DNA from: UCB3 sp964415605 | GTDB taxonomy: Bacteria > Chloroflexota > Anaerolineae > Epilineales > Epilineaceae | Assembly (NCBI GenBank): GCA_964415605.1 | Contig: CAYQBA010000088.1 | Span: forward strand, 1 to 19,531 | Direction of reading: 5' to 3' | Length of the DNA stretch: 19,531 bases | In this document: piece after piece, positions 7,101 through 13,502 of the stretch | How the letters are laid out: each line of letters starts with the position of its first letter | How positions within the stretch are numbered: the first letter of the stretch is position 1 | Position numbers and translations under genes: made by a program | The notes under the pieces: generated by a model | The model's database searches: none | The model's input: only the letters and a program-made list of their open reading frames with translations | Told to the model about the DNA's origin: nothing

Positions 7101-9387
7101 TGGCCCGTCGGCCGTGCCGGCGGTCCTGGCCGGCCGCGGTGTCATCGCCGGGTGGCTCGGCAGCCAGACGCCCGTCGACCCCGGCGCCCTCGATCGATTC
7201 CAGGCCCGTGCCGCCGAACAGATCGCCGGCCGCGCACAGCGTCTGGGCGACGCCGCGGCCGTCAGCCTCGGGGACCTTGCGCGCCGGGCCCCCTATGACC
7301 CGCGGTCTTACGGGGTGATCCTCCTGGGCGACCCGGCCCTGCAGTACTGGGGCTCGCCGCCCGACACGGCCGGCGCATGGCCGCAAGAAGGGGGCGCTTG
7401 GGACGCGGCGAGCGGGTCGGTGTACGCCGGGCCGATCGTCCCGGAGCGGGTCTGGCAGACGCGCGATCCGGCGCTGGGCTCGCCCCCTGTCGTGGGGCGC
7501 GACGGCAACGTCGTCGCCGCCGGCACCGGGGCGGTGATGCGGGTGTCGGGCGCGGGCGTCCAGGTGAGCCGCGGCACGCTCGCGTCGTCAGGGGTCGCCA
7601 CGCGCTTCGCGCCCGCGCTCGGGGCCACGGCCGTGTACGTCGCCGCCGGCGGCTCGCTGTATGCCTATGACCTCGGTCTGGGGAACCGAACCGAGATCCG
7701 CTTGCCGTCCGGTGCCACCGCCAGTGGGGCCCCGGGCGTCGCGCCCGACGGCCTTGTCTGGGTGCCCACGCAGCTCGGCATGCTGCGCGTCGACGGTGCC
7801 GGCCGCGTGGTCCAGGTCGGCCTAGCGCCGGTGATCGGCTCACCGGCGTGGCTGCCCACGGGCGAAGCCGTGTGGTCGACCGGCGACGGTCGTGTGCAGG
7901 GCTACCTCGTCGGAGCCTCGGGAGAGGGGACGCTGCGCGAGATCAGCCGGCGCGACCTCGGTGACCTGACGCCGCCGGTCGTGAGCCCGGCCGGCACGGT
8001 CTTCGTCGGCGCGGCCGACGGCCGGGTCCACGCCATGCCCGAAGAAGACCAGGAATGGCAGGTCGACCTCGGCGGGCCGGTCCGGGCACGGCCCGCGATC
8101 GCGCCGGACGGCCGACTGTTCGTGGCCACGGCGGCGGGCCGGGTCTCGGCCTACGCGGCCGAGCGCAGCGAGCTGTTATGGACGACGCGGCTCGGTGTCA
8201 CGGTCTTGGCCGCCCCGGCGGTCGACGGGGGCCAGCTCTTCATCGTGGCTGGACAGAGCCTCTTCGCGCTCGACGTGGCCACGGGCAAGGTCAACTGGAC
8301 CGCCGCGCTCGGCGGGGCCACCGACGACCGCGCCGCGCCCGTCATCGGGCCGGATCGGACGGTCTACATCACCCGCGCCGACCAGACCCTCGTCGCCGTG
8401 CGCGAGGCCGGCTGGCTCGCGGCGCCGTCGGACGTGTCGCTCGAGACCAACGCGAGCGGCGCCTCGGTGCACTGGCGCGACAACTCCGCGGCCGAGATCG
8501 GCTTCCGCGTGGAGGTGTGCACCCCCGATGACGGCTGCGCCCTCGCCGGCACGACGCCGGCGGGCGTCACCGTCCTGGACGTGCGGCGCCTGCCGTGGCC
8601 GACGGGGACACGCTTCTCGGCACGGGTGCAGGCGCTGGTCCAGGCGCCCGGCGGTCTGGCGCACGCCGGCGCCGGATCGTCGGCCGAAGATCCGGCGTCG
8701 GCGGGCCCGCACGCGCCGGCCGCCGACGCCGGCGCCGACTCGGACTTCGGGCTGTCGCAGCCGGCCGCCGTGATGCAGCCCCGCCCGCCCGCGGTGGCGG
8801 GCCTGGCCGCCGAGCCAATCGCCTCGGACGCCGTGGCGCTGGCGTGGCGCTGGTCCGGCAACACGGCTCAGCTTCAGGGGTTCAACGTCCATCGGCGAGT
8901 CGGGGCGGGGTGGCAGCTTGCGGCCGCGCTCGACGGCGATGCCCGCGGGTTCGAGGATCGCGGCCTCGATCCCGCGAACGTGTACGCCTATCAGGTGACG
9001 GCGGTCGGCGAAGGCGGGGCGTCCGACATCGCCGGCGCCGAGGTGACGACCTGGCGGCAGTCGCTCGCGTCGGTGTCCGACCTGCGGGCGGACGTTCACG
9101 AAGACGGCGTCCATCTGGCGTGGCGCGATGCCAACCTCGCCGGTACCGGCGTGATCGTGGAGCGGCTGGCGCCCGGCCGGGCGGACTTCGAGACGCTGGC
9201 GGTGCTGGGCGCCGGACCGGGCACGCTCGTGGATCGCTTCGATCTCCTGCCGGGTGTCTACAGCTATCGCGTGCGCCCCGTCGGCGATGCCACCGATGGC
9301 CCGTATTCCGCGGTGACGGCGCGCTTTGCGCGGGTCGAGCCGCACGCGGCCTTCCTGCCCGCTGCGTTCCAGGTTCGGCGGCGGTAG
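4159..9387 (+). CDS. Large secreted multidomain protein with a C25 (gingipain)-like domain, probably catalytically dead
   Basis: 1742 residues. The start is supported by AGAGGAG (4145-4151) 7 bases upstream. A signal peptide (residues 1-28, ending PATPAQA) predicts export. Domains in order: LamG-like lectin fold (about 58-235; ELWIKR, WVHVAATFDG, HVRLWSVARS); CBM9-like domain (about 255-430); carboxypeptidase-regulatory-like beta-sandwich (about 444-540); C25 peptidase-like region (about 569-1065) with the Ca-loop-like DADGDG and the closing LLGDPALQYWG; PQQ-type beta-propeller (about 1090-1420); three FN3 domains (about 1423-1510, 1546-1635, 1638-1726); and a terminus HAAFLPAAFQVRRR. The catalytic His of the family GHG motif appears as Arg (GRG, R886), and the catalytic Cys of the (A/S)-x-C motif as Gly (ANAGG, G958), so proteolysis is doubtful. 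The likely role is extracellular binding or assembly. Domain boundaries are judged by eye. Confidence 0.87.
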   Translation: MFRHVLTLGLLSCFWLASPIVPATPAQAAPLEPRATAADPDARRPGTQALLGHGPTARALAVESEYDAVWVPDAAPLNPRTSMTIELWIKRTPTPACGSLVSKGRGSGYWLGVCGGRLRFTAGSASVDGAAALPEGRWVHVAATFDGASVAFFVNGQLDRAVALGDDNLPSTNRELVIGADAAVGAFFPGGIDHVRLWSVARSEAEIRDHMAVGLSAQAGLIGQWPLDGNARDLAGGHDGRAGSGAFSYDGALPRDITLPLTDGAVAVDGRCDPVEYGSAERVALEGNDPLTVYVQVTALNIHVCALDMPKPASANGFLAAAIDRNLSRDARAQPGDYRVLARYSGTPAAEEADGLGGWRALTLPTGSWEAARVTTNDRWSAELRIARSILEPPRDPDAPYAAGLAIVYSGVRSAGDELPWPPGAGLNAPGTWSTASLAEVTGFAPRYAFTGVVHRLDPDGPPVGVAGVPVQLVLSEDTRLRLADSTETDQGGFYRLDFQGYPPDAFLVRQANPRGMVSVSANAGSGGRVAGSDVLIYEVDPDVQPADTTFADGRFVEALSPAAPPVLRQHYLVVYAPPVVEDDLDVLVEARRAQGFVVTARSTADIAAESPGRDLAEQIRNWLKARWEAVEPEPVYALLIGRGDRIPVRDIGWLGDDHRDPRRGDYRPAWPTDWYYADVDSSWDADGDGYHGEFLGCAPGQSYRDADGEEADCPEAGSLAREGPYGALREQGDDFRMEIALGRLPVNGRGEVRRALEATVAAEAGGAEKRRAILAGGFWHFEGATWSDARQASVPGGDARSDPWVRRAWDGDRPFGADAGEALATDVLPQVQPAMTEVTRLFESTSPDGDPMLSPTRLAATAPLSAQSMAQQWLRGAGLVHLAGRGGPGGVFQARWTRDWDGDREIDQPAAPSACAGQAGPGGRVGPPCDELEVGPIVDSRMAKGAGGAPIVVANAGGTANIAWRWDGVDAGGSVIGLRHGPSAVPAVLAGRGVIAGWLGSQTPVDPGALDRFQARAAEQIAGRAQRLGDAAAVSLGDLARRAPYDPRSYGVILLGDPALQYWGSPPDTAGAWPQEGGAWDAASGSVYAGPIVPERVWQTRDPALGSPPVVGRDGNVVAAGTGAVMRVSGAGVQVSRGTLASSGVATRFAPALGATAVYVAAGGSLYAYDLGLGNRTEIRLPSGATASGAPGVAPDGLVWVPTQLGMLRVDGAGRVVQVGLAPVIGSPAWLPTGEAVWSTGDGRVQGYLVGASGEGTLREISRRDLGDLTPPVVSPAGTVFVGAADGRVHAMPEEDQEWQVDLGGPVRARPAIAPDGRLFVATAAGRVSAYAAERSELLWTTRLGVTVLAAPAVDGGQLFIVAGQSLFALDVATGKVNWTAALGGATDDRAAPVIGPDRTVYITRADQTLVAVREAGWLAAPSDVSLETNASGASVHWRDNSAAEIGFRVEVCTPDDGCALAGTTPAGVTVLDVRRLPWPTGTRFSARVQALVQAPGGLAHAGAGSSAEDPASAGPHAPAADAGADSDFGLSQPAAVMQPRPPAVAGLAAEPIASDAVALAWRWSGNTAQLQGFNVHRRVGAGWQLAAALDGDARGFEDRGLDPANVYAYQVTAVGEGGASDIAGAEVTTWRQSLASVSDLRADVHEDGVHLAWRDANLAGTGVIVERLAPGRADFETLAVLGAGPGTLVDRFDLLPGVYSYRVRPVGDATDGPYSAVTARFARVEPHAAFLPAAFQVRRR

Positions 9388-9399
9388 ATCTGGGTTCGG

Positions 9400-9452
9400 C
9401 CCGACGGGCACGGCACGCCGCTCGCATGGCGGACGTGACCGTGCCCGTCGGG
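9400..9452. terminator. Long inverted repeat between convergent genes, possible bidirectional terminator
   Basis: CCCGACGGGCACGG (9400-9413) is perfectly complementary to CCGTGCCCGTCGGG (9439-9452). The 25-base interior can form a small second stem (CGCC 9416-9419 with GGCG 9428-9431). It lies between the stops of the C25-like protein gene (9387) and ppx (9515), where a shared transcript end is expected. There is no T-tract on either strand, so it is not a classical intrinsic terminator; it may block 3' exonucleases or pause RNA polymerase. Confidence 0.5.
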
Positions 9453-9514
9453 TGCCCCACGGCATGTGCGGCGCAATATCATGGCTGCCGAGCTGGGGTG
9501 TCGCGGTGGCTGGA

Positions 9515-11212
9515 TCACGGGCGCGGCACCCAGTCGCCGCTTTCGCGCGGCTCCGGGTCGCCGTGGACGCGCTTTCGAACCAGCAGGCGAACCCCGTACG
9601 TCTTCTCAAACATCCGGCGGCTGGCCTGTGCTCCCCACAGCTCGAGCTCGCAATCCTGCGACGACCGCACATCGAGGGCCACCGTGCAGTCATCGGCCCG
9701 CTCCAGCGCCACGGCGGCGATGAGGCCGCCGTGGCTGCGGTCGAGGCTCTCGGCGAGCCTGAGGAGCGGGCTGAGGGCGCGCACCACGCGCCGGGCGGCC
9801 TTGTCGAGGATCGCGAAGTCCGGATGGGCCTTCCGGCTCGGGAGACCCTTGCGGTGAAAGCGGGCCACGAGCGCCATCACCGCGATCTCGGTCGTGTCGA
9901 AGCCGACAAGGTCGGCGTTGCGGATGAGGTAGGCGGTGTGGGCGTGGTGGTTGTCGTACGACACGAACACGCCGATGTCGTGCAGCATGGCGGCATGGCC
10001 GAGCAGCTCGCGCTCGTGGGGCCCGAAGCGGTGGAGCCCGATGGCTGCCGCGCTGTCGAACAGCTGCGTCGCCAGCCGCGCCACGGTGCGCCCGTGCGCC
10101 TCATCGTAGCCGCAGGCACGGCCCAACCGCCGCACGCTCCGCTCGCGGACGGTGAGGTCGCCGAACATGTCGGGGTGCCGCCGCGCCAGGTAGTCGGCGA
10201 TGAGGCCCTCGCGCAGGCCGCGGTCGCTGACCCGCAGCCGCTCGATTCCCAGATCCTCCATCAGTGTCAGGACGATCGCGCTGCCGGCCACGATGATGTC
10301 GGCCCGCGCGGGGTTGATGCCCGGCAGCTGCCGCCGCTGCTCGAGGGTGGCCGCGCAAAGGATCTCGACGACGCCTTGGATCTGGGCGCGCGTGATCTCG
10401 TCGTCGCGCCTGCGTGGCCGGCGGTGGCTGATCCGCACGGCGATGTCCGCGAGGTTCTCGATGGTGCCCGAGCTGCCGATGGCCAGGTCCACCGACAGGC
10501 CGCGCAGGCGCTGGGTGCTGCGGATCGCCACGTTGCGGACGTGGCTCTGAAGGAGGGCGAACCGGTCCGCCGTCACCGGGCCGGTCTCGCCCGGCATGAA
10601 AAACAGCGCCGTCAGCCGGATGGCGCCCAGCTTGAGGGAGTCGAGCAGGACATACTGATCCTGCTCGCCGACGATCAGCTCGGTGCTGCCGCCGCCCACG
10701 TCGATGAACAGGGCGCGTCGGTCGCCGGGTGGAATGGCGCTTGAGACGCCCCGGTGGATGAGACGCGCCTCCTCGACGCCGGATACGATGTGGAGGTCGA
10801 TGCCCGCTTCGTGCTGGACCAGCCGCACGAACTCGCGCTGGTTGCGCGCCTCGCGCGTGGCGGCGGTGGCGACGGCCACGATGTCGTCGGCGCCGTACGC
10901 CCGGGCCATCTCCGCGAACTTGCGACACACCAGCGCCGCGCGCCGCATCGCCTCCGGCTGGAGCACGTGGTCGACGAACCCACCCTCCCCCAGGCGCACG
11001 GCCTCCTTCTGCTGGCTGATGATCGTATAGGTGTGCTGCGGCGTGATCCGCACGAGCAGCAATCGAATGGAGTTGGTGCCGACGTCGAGGAACGCGCACA
11101 CCTGGTCCGCCGGCCACGGCCGGCGCGGCTGGCCGGCGACGTCCGGTGGCATCGGCGTCGAGGTGGGCGGGCTGTCAGCGACGGAGCGGCCCGTGGCGGG
11201 GGTGGCGTCCAT
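9515..11212 (-). CDS. ppx: Exopolyphosphatase, Ppx/GppA family with C-terminal HD domain
   Basis: 565 residues. The Ppx/GppA fold begins at about residue 38 after a Pro-rich extension. It shows the first phosphate-binding motif FLDVGTNSIR (41-50), SGVEEARLI (144-152) with the expected catalytic Glu, the second phosphate motif DVGGGSTELI (171-180) and GSSGTIENLAD (247-257). An HD-type helical region follows (about 360-500, AMLHDIG at 408-414). Family members release phosphate from the ends of inorganic polyphosphate, or hydrolyse pppGpp; the two activities cannot be told apart here. Polyphosphate is favoured because a CYTH triphosphatase gene lies just upstream. It is the last gene of the minus-strand operon: its ATG is 6 bases after the CYTH stop, and GAAGG sits only 3 bases before it, so translation may depend on coupling. 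The start is less certain than the rest. Confidence 0.93.
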   Translation of the reverse strand: MDATPATGRSVADSPPTSTPMPPDVAGQPRRPWPADQVCAFLDVGTNSIRLLLVRITPQHTYTIISQQKEAVRLGEGGFVDHVLQPEAMRRAALVCRKFAEMARAYGADDIVAVATAATREARNQREFVRLVQHEAGIDLHIVSGVEEARLIHRGVSSAIPPGDRRALFIDVGGGSTELIVGEQDQYVLLDSLKLGAIRLTALFFMPGETGPVTADRFALLQSHVRNVAIRSTQRLRGLSVDLAIGSSGTIENLADIAVRISHRRPRRRDDEITRAQIQGVVEILCAATLEQRRQLPGINPARADIIVAGSAIVLTLMEDLGIERLRVSDRGLREGLIADYLARRHPDMFGDLTVRERSVRRLGRACGYDEAHGRTVARLATQLFDSAAAIGLHRFGPHERELLGHAAMLHDIGVFVSYDNHHAHTAYLIRNADLVGFDTTEIAVMALVARFHRKGLPSRKAHPDFAILDKAARRVVRALSPLLRLAESLDRSHGGLIAAVALERADDCTVALDVRSSQDCELELWGAQASRRMFEKTYGVRLLVRKRVHGDPEPRESGDWVPRP

Positions 11213-11218
11213 CGACCT

Positions 11219-12001
11219 TCAGCTCGCCCGCGGCGTGGGCGCGGACACCGTCTCGGCTGCTTCGGCCCCGAGCGCGCGCGCCAGCTTGCTCGTCGGGTTT
11301 GGGCTGAGCCCCTGCCGCGCGCGCAGCACCGCGTCGATGTGCGCCAGATCGTCGGGGGTGCCGGCGCCGCACAGCTCGGCCTCGCATGTGATCCAGTGCG
11401 CGACCTCTCGCGGCCGCCCGCCAGCGGCGGCGTCAGACGCCGCGCGCGAGGCCAGTACGTGCTCGACGCTGAGGATGGCGATCGGTGGGGCGGCGGCGTC
11501 TTCCCCGCGACGCACCGCGCGCGAGACCCGCGCCTGGTGAAGCAGCACGGACGGGGCGACGCGGATCGCCTCATCGCCGACGACGGACCGGACGGCGTCG
11601 CGGATCGGCGCCGGCCAGGCTTGCGGCTGGTCCCAGGCTTCGGGAGCCTCCAGCGGGTGCTCGATCTCGATCCGGGCCAGGATGGCGCCGCCGGTCGAGG
11701 GCGCCCCCGCGCGGCACTTGACGGTCAGCATCGCGCGGCCACTGCTCGTCCGGAGCCGCAGCGAGCAGCCCGCCCGTCGCAGCCGCTGATCGGGCGTGTC
11801 GAGGTACGTGTCGTAGAGCAGGCGGAACGTGCCGGGTTCGAGCACGAAGGCATCCCCGAGGCTGGCGGCGTGCAGCAGCGCGTCGGCCGCCGCGGGGTCA
11901 GCCACGTCGTACTTCGCCTCGATCTCGAGCGCGGCCGGAGGCCTGGTTTCGGCCTCGGCCGCGCCGCCCAATCCGGGCTGGGTGCCGCCCTCGGGCGTCA
12001 T
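11219..12001 (-). CDS. CYTH-domain inorganic triphosphatase-like protein
   Basis: 260 residues with the CYTH (triphosphate tunnel metalloenzyme) pattern. The metal-binding signature E-x-E-x-K is EIEAK (26-30). It is followed by YDTYLDTPDQRL (63-74), LRLRT (81-85), LTVK (92-95), RIEIEH (110-115), CEAEL (206-210) and a final SKLARAL (238-244), giving alternating acidic and basic residues lining a tunnel. Family members cleave tripolyphosphate, or in other branches thiamine triphosphate or make cAMP. The operon partner ppx suggests short polyphosphate chains as substrate. There is no CHAD domain. No Shine-Dalgarno is seen before the ATG at 12001; that ATG overlaps the stop of a 23-codon ORF (ATGA), which suggests translational coupling. 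The specific substrate is inference. Confidence 0.88.
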   Translation of the reverse strand: MTPEGGTQPGLGGAAEAETRPPAALEIEAKYDVADPAAADALLHAASLGDAFVLEPGTFRLLYDTYLDTPDQRLRRAGCSLRLRTSSGRAMLTVKCRAGAPSTGGAILARIEIEHPLEAPEAWDQPQAWPAPIRDAVRSVVGDEAIRVAPSVLLHQARVSRAVRRGEDAAAPPIAILSVEHVLASRAASDAAAGGRPREVAHWITCEAELCGAGTPDDLAHIDAVLRARQGLSPNPTSKLARALGAEAAETVSAPTPRAS

Positions 12002-12069
12002 GACCGCGGCCCGGGGCCGGTGGCGCGCGGCAGCCGCCGCCCGGGGTCGCCTGGCGCGATGGTCGTCAT
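11998..12069 (-). CDS. Possible 23-codon bridging ORF between folP and the CYTH gene
   Basis: This short frame starts with ATG at 12069, overlapping the folP stop as ATGA (12069-12066). It ends with TGA overlapping the ATG of the CYTH gene, again as ATGA (12001-11998). It encodes a Pro/Gly/Arg-rich peptide beginning MTTIAPGDPGRR. No Shine-Dalgarno precedes either ATG, so re-initiating ribosomes could pass from folP through it to the CYTH gene. The peptide resembles nothing known and may have no function beyond carrying ribosomes across 64 bases. GC-rich DNA makes short open frames common, so coding status is uncertain. Confidence 0.4.
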   Translation of the reverse strand: MTTIAPGDPGRRLPRATGPGPRS

Positions 12070-13025
12070 CGCCGCACGATCGCGTCGGTCATGCGCGCGA
12101 CCCGCGCCATGACGGCGACGTCGTGGACCCGCACGATGTCCGCGCCGCGCGTGATCGCCACGGCCACGGCCGCCGCCGTGCCTTCGGTGCGCTGGTCGGC
12201 CGGCACATCCAGCACGGCGCCGATGAAGCTCTTGCGCGACGGGCCCACCAGGAGCGGGAAGCCGAGGGCACGCACGGCGCCGGCTCGATCGAGGAGCTCG
12301 AGGTTCTGCGCGGGCGTCTTGCCGAAGCCGAGGCCCGGGTCCAGGATCACGTGCGATTCGGCGATGCCGGCGCGCCGCGCGATGGCGACCGAGCCGAGCA
12401 GCTCGCGGCAGACGTCGGCTACCAGATCGGCGTAGCTCACGCCGGCATAGTGCGGGCCGATGCGCGCCGCCACCTCGACGTTTGCGGGCGTCATGCGGTT
12501 GTGCATGACGACCACGGGCACCCCGCGCCTGGCCGTCAGGCCGGCCAGGTCGGGGTCGGCGCGTAGCCCCCACACGTCGTTGATCATGTCCGCGCCGGCG
12601 TCCAGCGCGGCAGCCGCCACGATCGCCTTGCTGGTGTCGATCGAGATCGGCGTCTCGAAGCGCGCGCGGATGGCGGCGATGACCGGTACGACGCGCGCCA
12701 TCTCGGCGTCGGCGGTCACCGGGTCTGCCCCCGGCCGCGTCGACTCGCCGCCGACGTCGAGGATGTCGGCGCCCGCGTCGATGGCCGCGCGCGCCGCGTC
12801 GACGGCACGATCGACGTCGCCGGCCAGGCCGTCGCCCGAAAACGAGTCCGGCGTGGCGTTGAGGATCGCCATCACGTACGTCCGCGCGCCCCACGCCAGG
12901 GTGAGGCCGCGCAGCGTGAGATGCCCCGAGCGCAATGGCATGCCTTCCAAGCCCGAGGCGGCCGACCGCACTGCGTCGGTGACGCTGGCCGACGGCCGCT
13001 TGGGCATCTCGGCGGGCATGGACAT
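12066..13025 (-). CDS. folP: Dihydropteroate synthase
   Basis: 319 residues. The enzyme condenses 6-hydroxymethyl-7,8-dihydropterin diphosphate with p-aminobenzoate to give dihydropteroate and pyrophosphate, in cytosolic folate synthesis; it is the sulfonamide target. All DHPS signatures are present: MAILNATPDSFSGDG (52-66), DVGGESTRPGA (90-100), SIDTSK (128-133), MINDVWG (147-153), VVMHNR (172-177), DPGLGFGKT (229-237), GPSRKSFIG (261-269) and RVHDV (299-303). The N-terminus is about 30-40 residues longer than usual. GAGGG overlapping the upstream stop lies 8 bases before the ATG at 13025, which supports this start. It is the second gene of the operon, 11 bases after the metallopeptidase gene. 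No folB or folK partner is in the window. Confidence 0.96.
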   Translation of the reverse strand: MSMPAEMPKRPSASVTDAVRSAASGLEGMPLRSGHLTLRGLTLAWGARTYVMAILNATPDSFSGDGLAGDVDRAVDAARAAIDAGADILDVGGESTRPGADPVTADAEMARVVPVIAAIRARFETPISIDTSKAIVAAAALDAGADMINDVWGLRADPDLAGLTARRGVPVVVMHNRMTPANVEVAARIGPHYAGVSYADLVADVCRELLGSVAIARRAGIAESHVILDPGLGFGKTPAQNLELLDRAGAVRALGFPLLVGPSRKSFIGAVLDVPADQRTEGTAAAVAVAITRGADIVRVHDVAVMARVARMTDAIVRR

Positions 13026-13036
13026 GGGGGCGACCC

Positions 13037-13411
13037 TCAGTACCGATCGAGCTCGACGAGGCGGTCGTCGTCGATGCCGAAGTGGTGTGCCAGCTCGTGG
13101 ATGACGGTCCGCCGGACCTCGTCGGCGACCTCGGCCGGCGACTCGCAGGCGTCGAGGATGGGGCCCCGGAAGAGCGTGACCTTGTCGGGCAGCACCATGC
13201 CGTAGTCGCTCGCGCGCTCGGTGAGCGGTACCCCTTCGTAGAGGCCGAAGAGCGTTTCGTGGCGCGGCACGCCCGCCGACCGCAGCTGATCCCGCGTGGG
13301 CCAGTCCTCGACGACGACCTCGACGTTCTCGAGCCAGCCCCGAATCTGCGCCGGGAGGTCGTCGAGGGCGGCGAACGCGAGGTCTGCAAAGGCGTCGTAC
13401 GACAGGTGCAT
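13037..13411 (-). CDS. Small zincin-type metallopeptidase family protein
   Basis: 124 residues with no signal peptide. It carries the zincin signature VIHELAHHFGIDDDRL: His105 and His109 of HExxH, the catalytic Glu106 and an Asp about four residues after the second His as the likely third ligand. The overall form (MHLSYDAFADLAFAALDDLP, VTLFRGPILDAC, EVRRTVIHELAHHFGI) matches the widespread single-domain 'metallopeptidase family protein' group (Pfam zincin_1, formerly DUF1025), whose substrate is unknown. It is the first gene of the operon with folP. The ATG at 13411 has no Shine-Dalgarno, and a TACAAT -10 box ends 7 bases upstream, so the mRNA is predicted to be leaderless. Frames extending further upstream are unlikely because they cross the promoter and rpiA. 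Confidence 0.88.
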   Translation of the reverse strand: MHLSYDAFADLAFAALDDLPAQIRGWLENVEVVVEDWPTRDQLRSAGVPRHETLFGLYEGVPLTERASDYGMVLPDKVTLFRGPILDACESPAEVADEVRRTVIHELAHHFGIDDDRLVELDRY

Positions 13412-13418
13412 GGCGTCA

Positions 13419-13446
13419 ATTGTAGTGTGGTATACTCCGCCGCCAA
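13419..13446 (-). promoter_or_regulatory. Leaderless-type promoter of the metallopeptidase-folP-CYTH-ppx operon
   Basis: On the minus strand TTGGCG (13446-13441) is followed by a 16-base spacer and TACAAT (13424-13419, 5 of 6). Only 7 bases separate the -10 box from the ATG at 13411, so transcription should begin at or next to the start codon. It overlaps the rpiA -10 element on the other strand. Confidence 0.5.
13428..13436 (+). promoter_or_regulatory. Extended -10 promoter of rpiA
   Basis: TGG followed by TATACT (13431-13436; 5 of 6) forms an extended -10 element, and no good -35 box is seen at the right distance. The predicted start near 13443 gives a 60-base leader. Confidence 0.5.
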
Positions 13447-13493
13447 GCCCCGGCCAGGCCATCGGCCGCCCGCCATCTCCGCGCCGCGCCCGT

Positions 13494-13497
13494 GAGG
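13494..13497 (+). promoter_or_regulatory. Shine-Dalgarno core choosing the rpiA start
   Basis: GAGG (within GTGAGG) lies 5 bases before the ATG at 13503. Upstream in-frame candidates would lie before the predicted promoter and inside the opposite gene. Confidence 0.55.
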
Positions 13498-13502
13498 ATG
13501 CC

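Noticed and set aside
8176..9693. Long minus-strand frame opposite the FN3 end of the C25-like gene
   Set aside because: Arg/Ala-rich shadow translation that also crosses the convergent hairpin region; the plus-strand protein has clear domains.
10754..12112. 452-codon plus-strand frame opposite ppx and the CYTH gene
   Set aside because: It spans three minus-strand genes with recognised motifs and has no family signature.
13296..13502. 69-residue N-terminal extension of rpiA
   Set aside because: It overlaps the opposite metallopeptidase gene and both promoters; RpiA proteins begin near MPDPTLEHHK, at the expected length.
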